Assembly: GCA_045562575.1 (NCBI GenBank)
Contig: JBJKVQ010000020.1
Coordinates: 1-64,000 of the forward strand
From: UBA6952 sp045562575
GTDB lineage: Bacteria; Chloroflexota; Dehalococcoidia; Lucifugimonadales; UBA6952
Direction of reading: 5' to 3'
DNA: 64,000 bases
Every line of letters begins with the position of its first letter. Positions within the stretch are counted from its first letter, which is position 1. Shown here piece after piece: positions 26,553-35,994 of this stretch. A program made the position numbers and the translations under genes. Below the pieces are notes generated by a model. It ran no database searches. It saw nothing but the letters and a program-made list of their open reading frames with translations, and had not been told where the DNA came from.

Positions 26553-26846
26553 ATGGCTGAAGCAGGCAAAAGATATATAACACCAAGTGGTGCGGAGTTA
26601 ATTGTTACTAAAGGTGGAGCCGGGACCTTATCCGATGGTTCAATACCACTTCAAATAAAAGATGCTGGAGATGGTTATAATGGGGCTTCTTCTAGTGGAA
26701 CAGAAGCATTAAGTCTTGGCAAACGATTTCAGTCAAAAGATGGTTCAGTAACAGTTTTAGTTACAAAAGCTGGCGTTTGCGACTTGCAATATGACAACGA
26801 ACCTATGGAAATTCAACAACCTAGAAAGTTGCCTTCATCAGATTAA
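26553..26846 (+). CDS. Tandem desulforedoxin-like protein lacking metal-binding cysteines
   Basis: This 97-residue cytoplasmic protein is made of two similar halves: GKRYITPSGAELIVTKGGAG (about 5-24) with SIPLQI after it, and GKRFQSKDGSVTVLVTKAG (about 54-72) with NEPMEI after it. The pattern GK-R-Y/F, two to four residues, G-x5-V-T-K-x-G, then a P-L/M end resembles desulforedoxin/desulfoferrodoxin N-terminal domains, which read C-x2-C-G...V-T-K-G-G-x-G...C-C-G-x-P-M. Here the four Cys of each half are replaced; the single Cys (VCDL) is not at a ligand position. The likely role is structural or binding rather than metal redox. The start is the ATG at 26553; an upstream in-frame start at 26469 falls in the promoter. 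Confidence 0.65.
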   Translation: MAEAGKRYITPSGAELIVTKGGAGTLSDGSIPLQIKDAGDGYNGASSSGTEALSLGKRFQSKDGSVTVLVTKAGVCDLQYDNEPMEIQQPRKLPSSD

Positions 26847-27101
26847 TTATTCAGTACGAGTAGTATTCAATTGTTGTACTAATCGTGATTTTCTTCTTGA
26901 TGCATTGTTTTTATGAATAGCACCTTTTTTTGCAGCACGATCTAATACTGAAATTGCCTTTGATACTAAAACGTCAGCATTTTCGTCTTGTGCAACTATT
27001 GCTTTTTTAGCTGCAGTAACTGCGGTTCTTGCAGATACTTTTGCTAACCTATTGTATCCCTGTTTTCTTATAGAACTTCTTAAAGTTTTTTCACTTGGCA
27101 T
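26847..27101 (-). CDS. rpsT: Small ribosomal subunit protein S20
   Basis: This 84-residue, Lys/Arg/Ala-rich helical protein binds the 5' domain of 16S rRNA. It shows the family pattern: SIRKQGYNRLAK, then ISVLDRAAKKGAIHKNNASRRKSRL. An AAAGGGA ribosome site precedes the ATG, and the stop abuts the convergent gene exactly. It has its own extended -10 promoter in the 48-base gap after rel. Confidence 0.95.
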   Translation of the reverse strand: MPSEKTLRSSIRKQGYNRLAKVSARTAVTAAKKAIVAQDENADVLVSKAISVLDRAAKKGAIHKNNASRRKSRLVQQLNTTRTE

Positions 27102-27130
27102 TTTGTCCCTTTCAAATCAAATCTAACATG

Positions 27131-27139
27131 ATTATAACA
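27131..27139 (-). promoter_or_regulatory. Extended -10 promoter for rpsT
   Basis: The minus strand reads TGTTATAAT, about 30 bases before the rpsT start and inside the short gap downstream of rel. Confidence 0.42.
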
Positions 27140-27149
27140 TGTAGATATA

Positions 27150-29294
27150 CTAAATTCTTTCTACGCTTATTATTCCTTGTACTTCTTCTATCTTAGCAAA
27201 TATTTTACCTAATTGCTCTATGCTAGTGATAAAAATGTCTAGATTCACAAATGCAGTCCCATCATTTTGGTTTTTACTCACCACATCATTTACATTAATT
27301 TTCTCAGAGGCCACAGCAGAAGTTAAATCTCTAAGTAATCCAACTCTATCCCAGGAATGTATCGATATTCTTACCGGATAGTAGTTCTTTGACTTACCCC
27401 AGTTTACTGCTACAACCCTCTCGCGATCTTGTTCTTTTTGAATGTTTTCACACCCAACTTGATGAACAGTAATCCCCTTAGCACGAGTAATGTACCCTAC
27501 TATATCATCTCCAGGCAATGGAGAACAACATTTTGCTAAATTAGTTAATAAATCACCAACCCCTAAAACGTCAACTGATGAAGTTAAATCTTTCACTGCT
27601 GAATTTGATATTGTATTTACTTTTAATGGTAGAGGATCATTTAATTTTGATAATACTTGTTGGATGGTGATTGAACCAGAACCAAGAGCTGCAAAAAAAT
27701 CTTCGACACTTGAAAATTTTAATGTTTTAGCTACTTCTTGCTCAGTTTCTTCAATATTGAACTTCTTCAAATCTTTCTGAAACATTTCCCTGCCCTTATT
27801 TAGACTTGTGCTACGTTCCTGTCTTCTAAACCAAGATTTGATTCTTTCTTTTGCTGTTGCAGTTTGTATATATCCAGCGTGAATATTCAACCAATCTAAA
27901 CTTGGTCCTCTAGCAACCTTACTAGTAAGAATTTCAGCCGAATCACCACTCATAAGTTTGTAATCTAAAGGTACTAATTTCCCATTAACTTTCGCTCCAA
28001 TACATCTATGACCAATTTCTGTATGAATTCTATAAGCAAGATCAATTGGTGTAGATCCAACAGGTAATTCAAAAATATCACCTTTTGGGGTATAAACATA
28101 AACCTGATCTTGAAATATGTCAGTTTTGATATTTTCTAGAAATTCTTCGGGGCCACTTGAACCTTTTTGCACATCAATTAACTGACGTAACCAATTTATT
28201 TTTGTTTCATATTTTTCGTTTGATTGTTTTCCCTCTTTATAAGTCCAGTGTGAAGCTATCCCAAATTCTGCCAGTCTATGCATTTCGTTTGTTCGTATTT
28301 GTACTTCTAAAGGCATTCCATTTAGTCCCATGACCGTTGTGTGTAAAGACTGATACATATTCTCTTTTGGATTAGCTATATAATCATCAAAATGCCCAGA
28401 TAATGGATGCCATAATTCATGAACTATAGATAATGTTGTATAACAATCAACTTTTGAATTAACTAAAACCCTTAATGCAAATAAATCATGAATATCATCA
28501 AAATCTTTTCCTTGTTCTCCATAAGCCTCAATCTTTTTATAGATACTATATAAATGTTTTGCTCTTCCAGTAACTGTAGCTTCAATGTTTGATTTTTCTA
28601 GTGAACTTCCTAGCATTTCTTGAACCAAGCTAATGTATTTTTCTCTCTCAATGCGTTTTCGAGAAATCAAAGAAGCAATTTCTTTATAAGTATCAGGTTG
28701 TATGTACCTAAAGGCAAAATCCTCTAATCTCCATTTCACATCCCACATACCCAATCTATGTGCTAACGGTGCGTAAATATCTAAGGTTTCTTGTGAAATC
28801 ATAATTTGCCTGTCATCTGCAAGTGAAGAAAGAGTAGACATATTATGTAATCTATCTGAAAGTTTAATAAGAATTACTCGTAAATCTTTAGACATTGCTA
28901 TAAGCATTTTCCTTAAACTTGCGGCATTATTATTTCTCAATTCATTTGAAGAGTTATCATCATTTGCTGTAGCAATATTTATATCAAGTCTATTTAATTT
29001 CGTTACACCATCAACCAACTCAGCAACATGCTTACCAAATTCTTTTTCTATTTGTGTATATGAAACATCACAATCTTCTATAACATCATGGAGTAACGCA
29101 GCAACTAGAGTAGTAGTATCACAATTCAAATCAGCTAAGTATCTAGCAGTTTCTATTGGATGAACAATAAAGGGGTCACCAGATTTGCGTAACTGCCCTT
29201 TGTGGGCGTCCTCAGCAAAACCTAAAGCTTTAGAAATTTTTTCTATATCTTCTTTAGGTAAATACGTAGTGGCTATTTCCAGTAAAGAATTCAC
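27150..29294 (-). CDS. rel: Bifunctional (p)ppGpp synthetase/hydrolase (Rel/SpoT)
   Basis: This 714-residue stringent response enzyme makes and degrades (p)ppGpp. The HD hydrolase domain (about 20-170) keeps the HD of LLHDVIEDC. The synthetase domain follows (RVLVNSKVDCY, NMYQSLHTTV). Then come a TGS domain (VYVYTPKGDIFELP) and a zinc-finger/helical region with CCSPLPGDDIVGY. A C-terminal ACT domain covers the last 75 residues. Both activities should be intact. The start is GTG at 29294, after AGGTGA. Confidence 0.96.
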   Translation of the reverse strand: MNSLLEIATTYLPKEDIEKISKALGFAEDAHKGQLRKSGDPFIVHPIETARYLADLNCDTTTLVAALLHDVIEDCDVSYTQIEKEFGKHVAELVDGVTKLNRLDINIATANDDNSSNELRNNNAASLRKMLIAMSKDLRVILIKLSDRLHNMSTLSSLADDRQIMISQETLDIYAPLAHRLGMWDVKWRLEDFAFRYIQPDTYKEIASLISRKRIEREKYISLVQEMLGSSLEKSNIEATVTGRAKHLYSIYKKIEAYGEQGKDFDDIHDLFALRVLVNSKVDCYTTLSIVHELWHPLSGHFDDYIANPKENMYQSLHTTVMGLNGMPLEVQIRTNEMHRLAEFGIASHWTYKEGKQSNEKYETKINWLRQLIDVQKGSSGPEEFLENIKTDIFQDQVYVYTPKGDIFELPVGSTPIDLAYRIHTEIGHRCIGAKVNGKLVPLDYKLMSGDSAEILTSKVARGPSLDWLNIHAGYIQTATAKERIKSWFRRQERSTSLNKGREMFQKDLKKFNIEETEQEVAKTLKFSSVEDFFAALGSGSITIQQVLSKLNDPLPLKVNTISNSAVKDLTSSVDVLGVGDLLTNLAKCCSPLPGDDIVGYITRAKGITVHQVGCENIQKEQDRERVVAVNWGKSKNYYPVRISIHSWDRVGLLRDLTSAVASEKINVNDVVSKNQNDGTAFVNLDIFITSIEQLGKIFAKIEEVQGIISVERI

Positions 29295-29310
29295 AAAATC
29301 ACCTAGACTG

Positions 29311-29319
29311 ATTATATCA
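29311..29319 (-). promoter_or_regulatory. Extended -10 promoter for rel
   Basis: The minus strand reads TGATATAAT, 17 bases before the rel start, giving a very short leader. Confidence 0.38.
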
Positions 29320-29431
29320 TTTGTAATAATTAAATGGAGCTAAGTATACTTGAAATCCCAACTTTTCGAAATATAGACTTTATTTGATATAAAATATAAT
29401 ATCTTTGTATACGATATATGAAAGGAAATAC

Positions 29432-30688
29432 ATGTTACAAAGGCCACGAGGTACAGCAGATATTCTTCCATCTGAACAAAAGTATTGGAAATTTATCCAA
29501 GAAACTACTGCCAAAGTCTGTGAACAATTTGGTTACAAGCGATTAGATACTCCTCAATTTGAATCGAAGGATTTATTTGTTCGAGGAGTTGGTACTCAAA
29601 CCGATATTGTCCAAAAAGAAACATATACATTTCAGGATAAAGGAAATGAAGAATTAACATTACGTGCCGAAGGAACCGCACCAGCATGCAGAGCATATAT
29701 AGAAAATGGTATGAAAAATTTACAACAGCCTGTTCGACTTTATTACCATGCCTCCATATTTAGATATGAAAGGCCCCAATCCGGACGATATAGAGAACAT
29801 CATCAATTTGGAATTGAAGCAATTGGAGATAGTAGTCCATTAATTGACTGTGAGGTTATACAAATTGCTACGGATGTTATAGAAATATTAGGAATTCCAA
29901 ATACTTCACTATTTATCAATTCTATAGGTGGGGCAACTTGTTGTAGAAAAGATTATCTCTTAAGCTTAAAAACGTATTACAGTAATCACCTTGATTTTTT
30001 ATGTAATGATTGCAATAACAGAATAGAAAATAATCCGTTAAGGCTGTTAGATTGTAAACAAAAACAATGCCAATCATTCCTTCAAGATGCCCCTCGTTCA
30101 ATTGACTCTCTTTGTCAAGAATGTAGAGATCATCATGAAAAACTTCTTGCCTATCTCAATTCTTTAGAATTACCCTATATTATTAATAGTAATCTAGTAA
30201 GAGGTTTGGATTATTACAATAAAACTGTTTTTGAAATCCAACCAGAAACAGAAGGTAGTCAAAACACAATCATTGGTGGCGGAAGGTATGATGGTTTAAT
30301 TGAACAAATAGGAGGACAATCTACTCCAGGTATCGGTTTCGGTTGTGGAATTGAAAGACTAATACTAAATTTAAAATTAAATAATATAGAACCACCTGAA
30401 ATTTATGCCAAACCTGTAGTAATATGCCACATGGGGGAAGATGCTTTAAATCTTGCAGTACCTCTATCAAAAAAATTGCGGAGCAATAATATCCATACTA
30501 TAATCGCCCCTTATGGCAAAAGTATTCGAAGTCAAATGAGATATGCCTCATCTAATGACTCAGACTATGTCGTAATCATTGGTGAAGAAGAAATAAAACA
30601 AAAAACATATCGTGTAAAAGATATGAACAAATCAACTGAATATGATTTAAATGAAAAAGAATTAATTAACTTAATACTAGAAATTTAA
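29432..30688 (+). CDS. hisS: Histidyl-tRNA synthetase
   Basis: This 418-residue class II synthetase starts at ATG 29432 with AAGGAA just upstream; an in-frame codon at 29405 lacks a ribosome site. Motif 2 region RAEGTAPACRAYIE, the HisA loop RGLDYYNKTVFE and GGGRYDGL are present. A cysteine cluster (CNDC...DCKQKQC...CQEC, about 200-240) in the insertion region matches clostridial-type HisRS and may bind zinc. The anticodon-binding domain ends the protein. Its stop lies 12 bases inside the convergent lipoprotein gene. Confidence 0.96.
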   Translation: MLQRPRGTADILPSEQKYWKFIQETTAKVCEQFGYKRLDTPQFESKDLFVRGVGTQTDIVQKETYTFQDKGNEELTLRAEGTAPACRAYIENGMKNLQQPVRLYYHASIFRYERPQSGRYREHHQFGIEAIGDSSPLIDCEVIQIATDVIEILGIPNTSLFINSIGGATCCRKDYLLSLKTYYSNHLDFLCNDCNNRIENNPLRLLDCKQKQCQSFLQDAPRSIDSLCQECRDHHEKLLAYLNSLELPYIINSNLVRGLDYYNKTVFEIQPETEGSQNTIIGGGRYDGLIEQIGGQSTPGIGFGCGIERLILNLKLNNIEPPEIYAKPVVICHMGEDALNLAVPLSKKLRSNNIHTIIAPYGKSIRSQMRYASSNDSDYVVIIGEEEIKQKTYRVKDMNKSTEYDLNEKELINLILEI

Positions 30689-32110
30689 ATTAATTTGAGT
30701 AATACTCATGTCGCCTTTAAATTTGGCATCAACCAGTGTCTTCTTACCTTCAAAATAAAATTCTACAGTTGATCCAATATATTGAGAGTCATTCAATCCC
30801 AGTGTTACTGTAAAGGCTCCATTTAGACCGACATCAAAATTCAACCAAACATCAGAAAGATTATCTTTAGCAGCCACTACTCGAATATAGTATTTTTTAC
30901 CTAATTCCACAAATGAATTATTTTGCTTTATTGTGCCTTGTATAAATGAAGGTAAGGGTGGAACCGCAGCTGAATTTAAATTTGGTGGAATTTTAAAATC
31001 AGTATTAATTTTACCATTATATAAATCAGTAAGGTTTTTACCAATAGTAGAAGTTTCGAGCATATATACAATGTCGTCTTCACTTGAGATGTTGATATCT
31101 TTAGATTTTAATGTGTCTTTTGAAATTGTTAGTCCAACTAATGAATAATTACTATCAAATATCCCGAGCCCATCTTCAATACCTTCAATAGTTTCATTAT
31201 CTGTTAAAAATAATTCTGCGTATCTTATTCCACTCGTAACATCTCGTCTATATCTATTTACAAAAAGTTCTGAATCCATCATTGTCCATCCAGAATTATT
31301 GCCCTCACAATATAAGCAATAGCCTATTCCTTCATAAATATCATTAACTGCGCTATCAGTAAAATTTTTACTTGGAATTATAGGTGTACTAGTCTCATAT
31401 ATGCTATCCAAAATATTTGTTGGCAATAGATTAGAATCTATAATCTTAATTATTGCTAAATCTATTTCCTCGTCTCTTCCAACAATCCATCCTTTGGAAC
31501 TATTTTCTCCTTGCCACCCTGAAAAATAAAGATCAACAAATGGATTGGATGAAAATCCTTTTGCGGTAGTTAGGATATGATTTGGATATTCAGTTAACAA
31601 CCATCCTGTTTTAAAGGTTTCTTGATGTTGCCTACTTGAGGAATTTCCTCCTGTAGATATTAAAGGCCATTTATCATACTTATCTATTTCTGATGCAAAA
31701 TTTGATGCATCTACAGAATTGGGAAATTGTCCGATCAAAACAGCTGATTTTCCAACAATTAAAGAATCTTTATCTGTATCCCAAATCCAAGAAGGTGTTG
31801 GAGTAGGAGTTGGTATAGTAGTTTTAGTAGGTTCCTGTGTTTCTACAACTTTTGGTACAGATTCAAGTGCTTTAGCCACTGCAGCGTCAATCATTGATTG
31901 AACGTCTAAGGTCGCTTCAGGAGTTGGGGTTGGTTGGGGAGTTGGGGTTGGTTCTGCATTTGCAGTTTCAGCCAATCGTGCTGTTATACCTGCATCTACA
32001 GTTGCTTGAAAATCAATATCTTGAAGCTCTATTGGAACTTCTTCTGAATTTCCACAATTCACAATGAAAATAAATGATAAAGCAAAAATTAGATTCTTAT
32101 ATTTATTCAT
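30677..32110 (-). CDS. Lipoprotein with degenerate trypsin-like (DegP-type) fold
   Basis: The protein is 477 residues. A signal peptide ends IVNC (Cys19, with an unusual Asn at -1). A Pro/Thr-rich linker with helical coils follows (about 45-105). The central part (about 150-330) has the spacing of a trypsin-like domain: HILTTAKGF where proteases have TTAHxV, DLAIIKI as the Asp motif, and IEGIEDGLGIFDSNYSLVGL where GNSGGPLF would be. The His and Ser are therefore lost while Asp stays, making it a pseudo-protease. The C-terminus (370-477) is a beta-rich domain. It is probably a surface binding or scaffold protein. The fold call is inference. Confidence 0.55.
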   Translation of the reverse strand: MNKYKNLIFALSFIFIVNCGNSEEVPIELQDIDFQATVDAGITARLAETANAEPTPTPQPTPTPEATLDVQSMIDAAVAKALESVPKVVETQEPTKTTIPTPTPTPSWIWDTDKDSLIVGKSAVLIGQFPNSVDASNFASEIDKYDKWPLISTGGNSSSRQHQETFKTGWLLTEYPNHILTTAKGFSSNPFVDLYFSGWQGENSSKGWIVGRDEEIDLAIIKIIDSNLLPTNILDSIYETSTPIIPSKNFTDSAVNDIYEGIGYCLYCEGNNSGWTMMDSELFVNRYRRDVTSGIRYAELFLTDNETIEGIEDGLGIFDSNYSLVGLTISKDTLKSKDINISSEDDIVYMLETSTIGKNLTDLYNGKINTDFKIPPNLNSAAVPPLPSFIQGTIKQNNSFVELGKKYYIRVVAAKDNLSDVWLNFDVGLNGAFTVTLGLNDSQYIGSTVEFYFEGKKTLVDAKFKGDMSITQINLNF

Positions 32111-32141
32111 ATTCTTGTCTCAAATAATATATTTAATCTAA

Positions 32142-32150
32142 ATTATATCA
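32142..32150 (-). promoter_or_regulatory. Extended -10 promoter for pseudo-protease lipoprotein
   Basis: The minus strand reads TGATATAAT about 32 bases before the start codon. Confidence 0.4.
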
Positions 32151-32172
32151 CACAATATATTAGGGAAATGCG

Positions 32173-32202
32173 TTGAACATGAATATTAATGTAAACTATA
32201 CT
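32173..32202 (+). promoter_or_regulatory. Promoter for prfA-prmC
   Basis: TTGAAC (32173-32178), an 18-base spacer and TATACT (32197-32202), about 40 bases before the prfA ATG. Confidence 0.5.
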
Positions 32203-32241
32203 TCAATATAAATATTTATAAAGAGTAGATTGTTAATCCAA

Positions 32242-33312
32242 ATGTTAGAAAAATTATCAAAATTTGAACAAAGATTTAGAGAAGTTGAGCTTTTACTTGC
32301 TGACCCAGATAATTCAGATAATCCAAAACTTTTGGCAGAATTAGGGAAGGAATATTCTCAATTAGAATCAAAATCTAAAACATATCTTAAATATAATGCC
32401 TTACTAAAATCCATAACAAGTTTAAATCAAATCATTTCTTCTGAAGATGATAAAGAACTTGTAGAGCTTGCTAAAGAAGAATTAAATGAAGAATTAATAA
32501 AACAAACAAATTTAGAATCCGAAATTCAGTTATTGTTACTTCCCCAAGATCCGAATGATCAAAGAAACGTTTTCGTAGAAATACGAGCTGCTGCTGGAGG
32601 CGATGAAGCAGCATTATTTGCAGGTGATATTTATCGAATGTATGCTCGCTATTCTCAAATTGCCCATTGGAATATTGAAATAATGTCAATGAACGAAACA
32701 GGAATCGGTGGTTACAAAGAAATCGTATTTTCTGTGCAAGGAGAAAATGTTTACAAAAGACTAAAATACGAAAGTGGAGCTCACAGAGTCCAAAGGGTCC
32801 CATCAACTGAATCTTCGGGTAGAATTCATACATCTACAATTACTGTTGCTGTACTACCTGAAGCTGAAGATGTTGATGTTGATATTAGTGATAATGATTT
32901 GCGAATAGATATTTTCCACGCAGGTGGTCATGGTGGGCAAAATGTAAATAAGGTAGCAACTGCTGTGAGAATAACTCATTTACCTAGTGGAATTGTTGCA
33001 GTATGTCAAGATGAACGGTCTCAAATGAGGAATAAACAAAAAGCTATGGATGTAATTAAAGCAAGACTTTTAGACAAAGCGACTAGGGAGCAACAGCAAA
33101 GCATTAGTAGTGATAGAAAGTCTCAAGTTGGAACAGGTGAACGTGCCGAAAAAATACGTACCTATAATTTTCCACAAGATCGCATTACTGATCATAGAAT
33201 TAACCTTACTATCCACAATATGGAAAATGTTCTAAATGGAAATTTAGATATCTTGATTGACCCGATTCAAGAAAAAGAAAAAGAAATGTTATTAGAAAAT
33301 CCAGTAGTTTGA
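32242..33312 (+). CDS. prfA: Peptide chain release factor 1
   Basis: This 356-residue factor reads UAA and UAG stops. The GGQ motif is in AGGHGGQNVNKV; its Gln is the residue methylated by PrmC, encoded next. The stop-recognition P-x-T motif is RVPSTESSGRIH. The ATG at 32242 is used here; an in-frame TTG at 32230 preceded by AAGAG is a real alternative. The TGA stop overlaps the TTG start of prmC (TTGA), so translation of the pair is coupled. Confidence 0.95.
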   Translation: MLEKLSKFEQRFREVELLLADPDNSDNPKLLAELGKEYSQLESKSKTYLKYNALLKSITSLNQIISSEDDKELVELAKEELNEELIKQTNLESEIQLLLLPQDPNDQRNVFVEIRAAAGGDEAALFAGDIYRMYARYSQIAHWNIEIMSMNETGIGGYKEIVFSVQGENVYKRLKYESGAHRVQRVPSTESSGRIHTSTITVAVLPEAEDVDVDISDNDLRIDIFHAGGHGGQNVNKVATAVRITHLPSGIVAVCQDERSQMRNKQKAMDVIKARLLDKATREQQQSISSDRKSQVGTGERAEKIRTYNFPQDRITDHRINLTIHNMENVLNGNLDILIDPIQEKEKEMLLENPVV

Positions 33313-34163
33313 TCACTATAAAAGAAATCTTACTATCCACAAGAAATTTGATGAATCAAATCGCTATCCCTGATAGCGATTTAGAGAGTGATCTTCTTGT
33401 ATCATTTGCTTTAAAAATGTCTCGAACAGAATTACATACGAATATTGATGCCAATATCTCAATATCTCAACAAGAACAAATTCAACAGTTGGTTAATCGA
33501 AGAATTGCTCATGAACCCTTAGCATATATTTTAGGATTTAGAGAATTTTTTGGAAATTCATTTATAGTTAACGACTCAGTATTAATACCTCGTCAAGAAA
33601 CTGAGTGTTTAGTAGAAATTATAATAGAATATTTGAACAATAAGTCTATCAAAAATCCTACAGTTTTAGATGTCGGATGTGGTAGTGGGATTATTGGTGC
33701 AAGTATTTTGCAAAACATTCCTAATATAAATCTTGTTTCAATTGATATATCCACTAATGCAGCCAAAATTGCTTATGAGAATATAGAGAGTATAACTAAA
33801 GACCGTAATTTTAATGTATGTATAGGTGATTTAGTCAAAGCAATAAAAGGACCAATAGATTTGATTGCTGCAAATTTACCCTATATACCAACAGAAAGAA
33901 TTCCAAAATTACAAAAAGAAATAGTACTTTATGAACCCAAAACAGCATTGGATGGAGGAATTCAAGGTATAGAAGTAATTACCAGATTAATCAATCAAAG
34001 TACTAGAATTCTTAAACCTTCTGGGGCTATATTTTTAGAAATCGATCCTGAACAAACACATATAATCGGAAACGAATTACACTATTTATACCCAAAACAT
34101 ACTATTAATATTGTACAAGATCTAAGTGGTAAAGAAAGAATTTTATCTGTTACTAAATTATAG
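33309..34163 (+). CDS. prmC: Release factor glutamine methyltransferase
   Basis: This 284-residue SAM-dependent methyltransferase modifies the GGQ glutamine of release factors. The N-terminal helical domain (1-85) is followed by VLIPRQETE, the SAM motif VLDVGCGSGI and the catalytic loop NLPY (AANLPYIP) in place of NPPY. It starts at TTG 33309 in a TTGA overlap with prfA, and the pairing with prfA confirms the call. Its stop overlaps the convergent dehydrogenase stop by six bases. Confidence 0.94.
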   Translation: MITIKEILLSTRNLMNQIAIPDSDLESDLLVSFALKMSRTELHTNIDANISISQQEQIQQLVNRRIAHEPLAYILGFREFFGNSFIVNDSVLIPRQETECLVEIIIEYLNNKSIKNPTVLDVGCGSGIIGASILQNIPNINLVSIDISTNAAKIAYENIESITKDRNFNVCIGDLVKAIKGPIDLIAANLPYIPTERIPKLQKEIVLYEPKTALDGGIQGIEVITRLINQSTRILKPSGAIFLEIDPEQTHIIGNELHYLYPKHTINIVQDLSGKERILSVTKL

Positions 34164-35120
34164 TTCGATAGTTATTTTTAAACTATTATCTAATTTAGAA
34201 CTATATGTTTCGTATGCTTTTTGTACTTCTTCGAATTTAAGATTATGCGTTACAAGATATGATAAATCTAACCGATTTTGTTCGACTAATTCTATGCATT
34301 CACTAACTGCCTGTGGCATATCCCAGGTTCTAGCACTATTGTGTACTTCAATCACAGGCAACTTTGAAGTCATTTCATCAAAATTTAATTCAAATATATC
34401 TTCGTCGTGAGATAAACCAAAAAGTATTGCCTTACCTTGTTTTTTTATTATTTTCCATATTCCATTAAGTGTTTCAGGTCTCCCTGCAGCCTCAACAACA
34501 ATATCTGCACCTTCACCATTTGTCAGTTCAGCAACAGCTTCTTCAAGATTATCTTTATTTGGATTAATAACATGTGTTGCTCCATTATTTTTTGCCACGT
34601 CTAGGCGATAATCTAATAAATCAACTCCAATTACTTTTGTAGCTCCACCCTGAGCTAATATGTTACTAAAACTCAAACCAATGGGCCCTTGTCCAAGTAC
34701 AACAATTTTTTTGCCAATTACATTTCCGGTTAATTTACAAGAGTGCATAACAGTACCAACTGGCTGACACATCAACAAAGTGGACATATCTTTTCCATCT
34801 GGTAAACGAACTAATCTTTCAGCAGGTTCTGCTAAATATTCTGCTAATCCATTCCCCCCATCAGGGAAAACAATAACCTTATCTCCGACATTATATTCAG
34901 AACTTTTTGTTTCAACGACAACTCCAGCACATTCATGGCATGGTTTACCATGTTCTATAGGATACATTTCCTCATCAAATGTTCGATCAAAAATTCGTAA
35001 GTCACTACCACATATGGATAATCGCTCCATTTTAACTAAAACTTCACCTTCACCAATTTCAGGATCTGGTACTTCAAGAAACTCAAACTGTTGTGGACTT
35101 GTTATACGAGCAATTTTCAT
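34158..35120 (-). CDS. Zinc-dependent MDR-family alcohol dehydrogenase
   Basis: This 320-residue medium-chain dehydrogenase has the catalytic zinc ligands Cys37 (SICGSD) and His62-Glu63 (PCHECAG). The four-cysteine structural zinc loop is missing; the region reads FPDGGNGLAEY instead. The NAD(P)-binding motif is VLGQGPIGLSF. It resembles threonine/sorbitol dehydrogenase-like oxidoreductases. It lies 37 bases downstream of the ICL/PEP-mutase gene on the same strand, so the two probably act in one catabolic route whose substrate is unknown. Confidence 0.87.
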   Translation of the reverse strand: MKIARITSPQQFEFLEVPDPEIGEGEVLVKMERLSICGSDLRIFDRTFDEEMYPIEHGKPCHECAGVVVETKSSEYNVGDKVIVFPDGGNGLAEYLAEPAERLVRLPDGKDMSTLLMCQPVGTVMHSCKLTGNVIGKKIVVLGQGPIGLSFSNILAQGGATKVIGVDLLDYRLDVAKNNGATHVINPNKDNLEEAVAELTNGEGADIVVEAAGRPETLNGIWKIIKKQGKAILFGLSHDEDIFELNFDEMTSKLPVIEVHNSARTWDMPQAVSECIELVEQNRLDLSYLVTHNLKFEEVQKAYETYSSKLDNSLKITIEL

Positions 35121-35157
35121 ACATCCTCCAGATTCAACTACATCAAATAATTAATAT

Positions 35158-35994
35158 TTATAGAACATAATTTTGCTCGATTTCGAACAATTGATCAACC
35201 CCCATAATGACGGCTAATTCTTGTCTATAGTTTGTTACATCAAAATCAACTGAACCTGTTTCATTAAATTCGACCATACTATCCCTAACAGCTTTGTAAA
35301 TTACACTTGGTAAGTAATTATTAGGAGATATAACATTAAAGCCTAGTCCTTCAGCAGTAGAAGCGTCTATACTTTGCCCATTATATGATTTTGGTATTCC
35401 AGATAATTCATTTGCATATATTTCAGCATCTTCAGGTGTTTGAATACCTTCAATCCTTATCATATCTGCTCCTGCTTCATAATATGTTTTTACTCTTTTA
35501 ATCGTATCTTCCCAACCTGAAACACTTAAAGCATCAGATCGTCCAATAATCAAGAAATTATCATTTGATCGAGCTTTTACAGCTGCTTCAATTTTTTTTG
35601 CATGTTCTTCAATTGATACAACCTGTTTACCTTCGAAATATGCACACCTTTTGGGGAAATATTGATCTTCAAAACTAATTCCACTTAATCCTGCAGCCTC
35701 AAATTCTTTAACAGTTCTCCAGACATTTAAAGCATTTCCATATCCTGTATCACCGTCAGCTGTGACAGGTATATTTACTGATCGTGCTACGTATCCAGCA
35801 ACATCCAATACTTCATTCATAGTCATTAAGCCAGCATCAGGATATCCCTTAGACATTGATACCCCACCACCACTTATAGAAATTGCCTTAAAACCTAGAT
35901 TTTCAGCTATTTTTGCCTGTAGGCAATCATATACTATTGGTTCTTTTAAAATTTTTTGATCCATAATCAGTTCTTTTAAATTTTTCATTGCCAT
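35158..35994 (-). CDS. Isocitrate lyase/PEP mutase superfamily enzyme
   Basis: This 278-residue TIM-barrel enzyme has VTADGDTGYGN, which binds Mg, and ISFEDQYFPKRCAYF, the position of the KKCGH loop of isocitrate lyases. The Cys is kept but GH is changed to AY. IIGRSDA follows. It could be a methylisocitrate lyase, oxaloacetate decarboxylase or carboxy-PEP mutase-like enzyme. The ATG at 35994 follows TTGGGGTGA. It precedes an alcohol dehydrogenase gene on the same strand. Confidence 0.84.
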   Translation of the reverse strand: MAMKNLKELIMDQKILKEPIVYDCLQAKIAENLGFKAISISGGGVSMSKGYPDAGLMTMNEVLDVAGYVARSVNIPVTADGDTGYGNALNVWRTVKEFEAAGLSGISFEDQYFPKRCAYFEGKQVVSIEEHAKKIEAAVKARSNDNFLIIGRSDALSVSGWEDTIKRVKTYYEAGADMIRIEGIQTPEDAEIYANELSGIPKSYNGQSIDASTAEGLGFNVISPNNYLPSVIYKAVRDSMVEFNETGSVDFDVTNYRQELAVIMGVDQLFEIEQNYVL

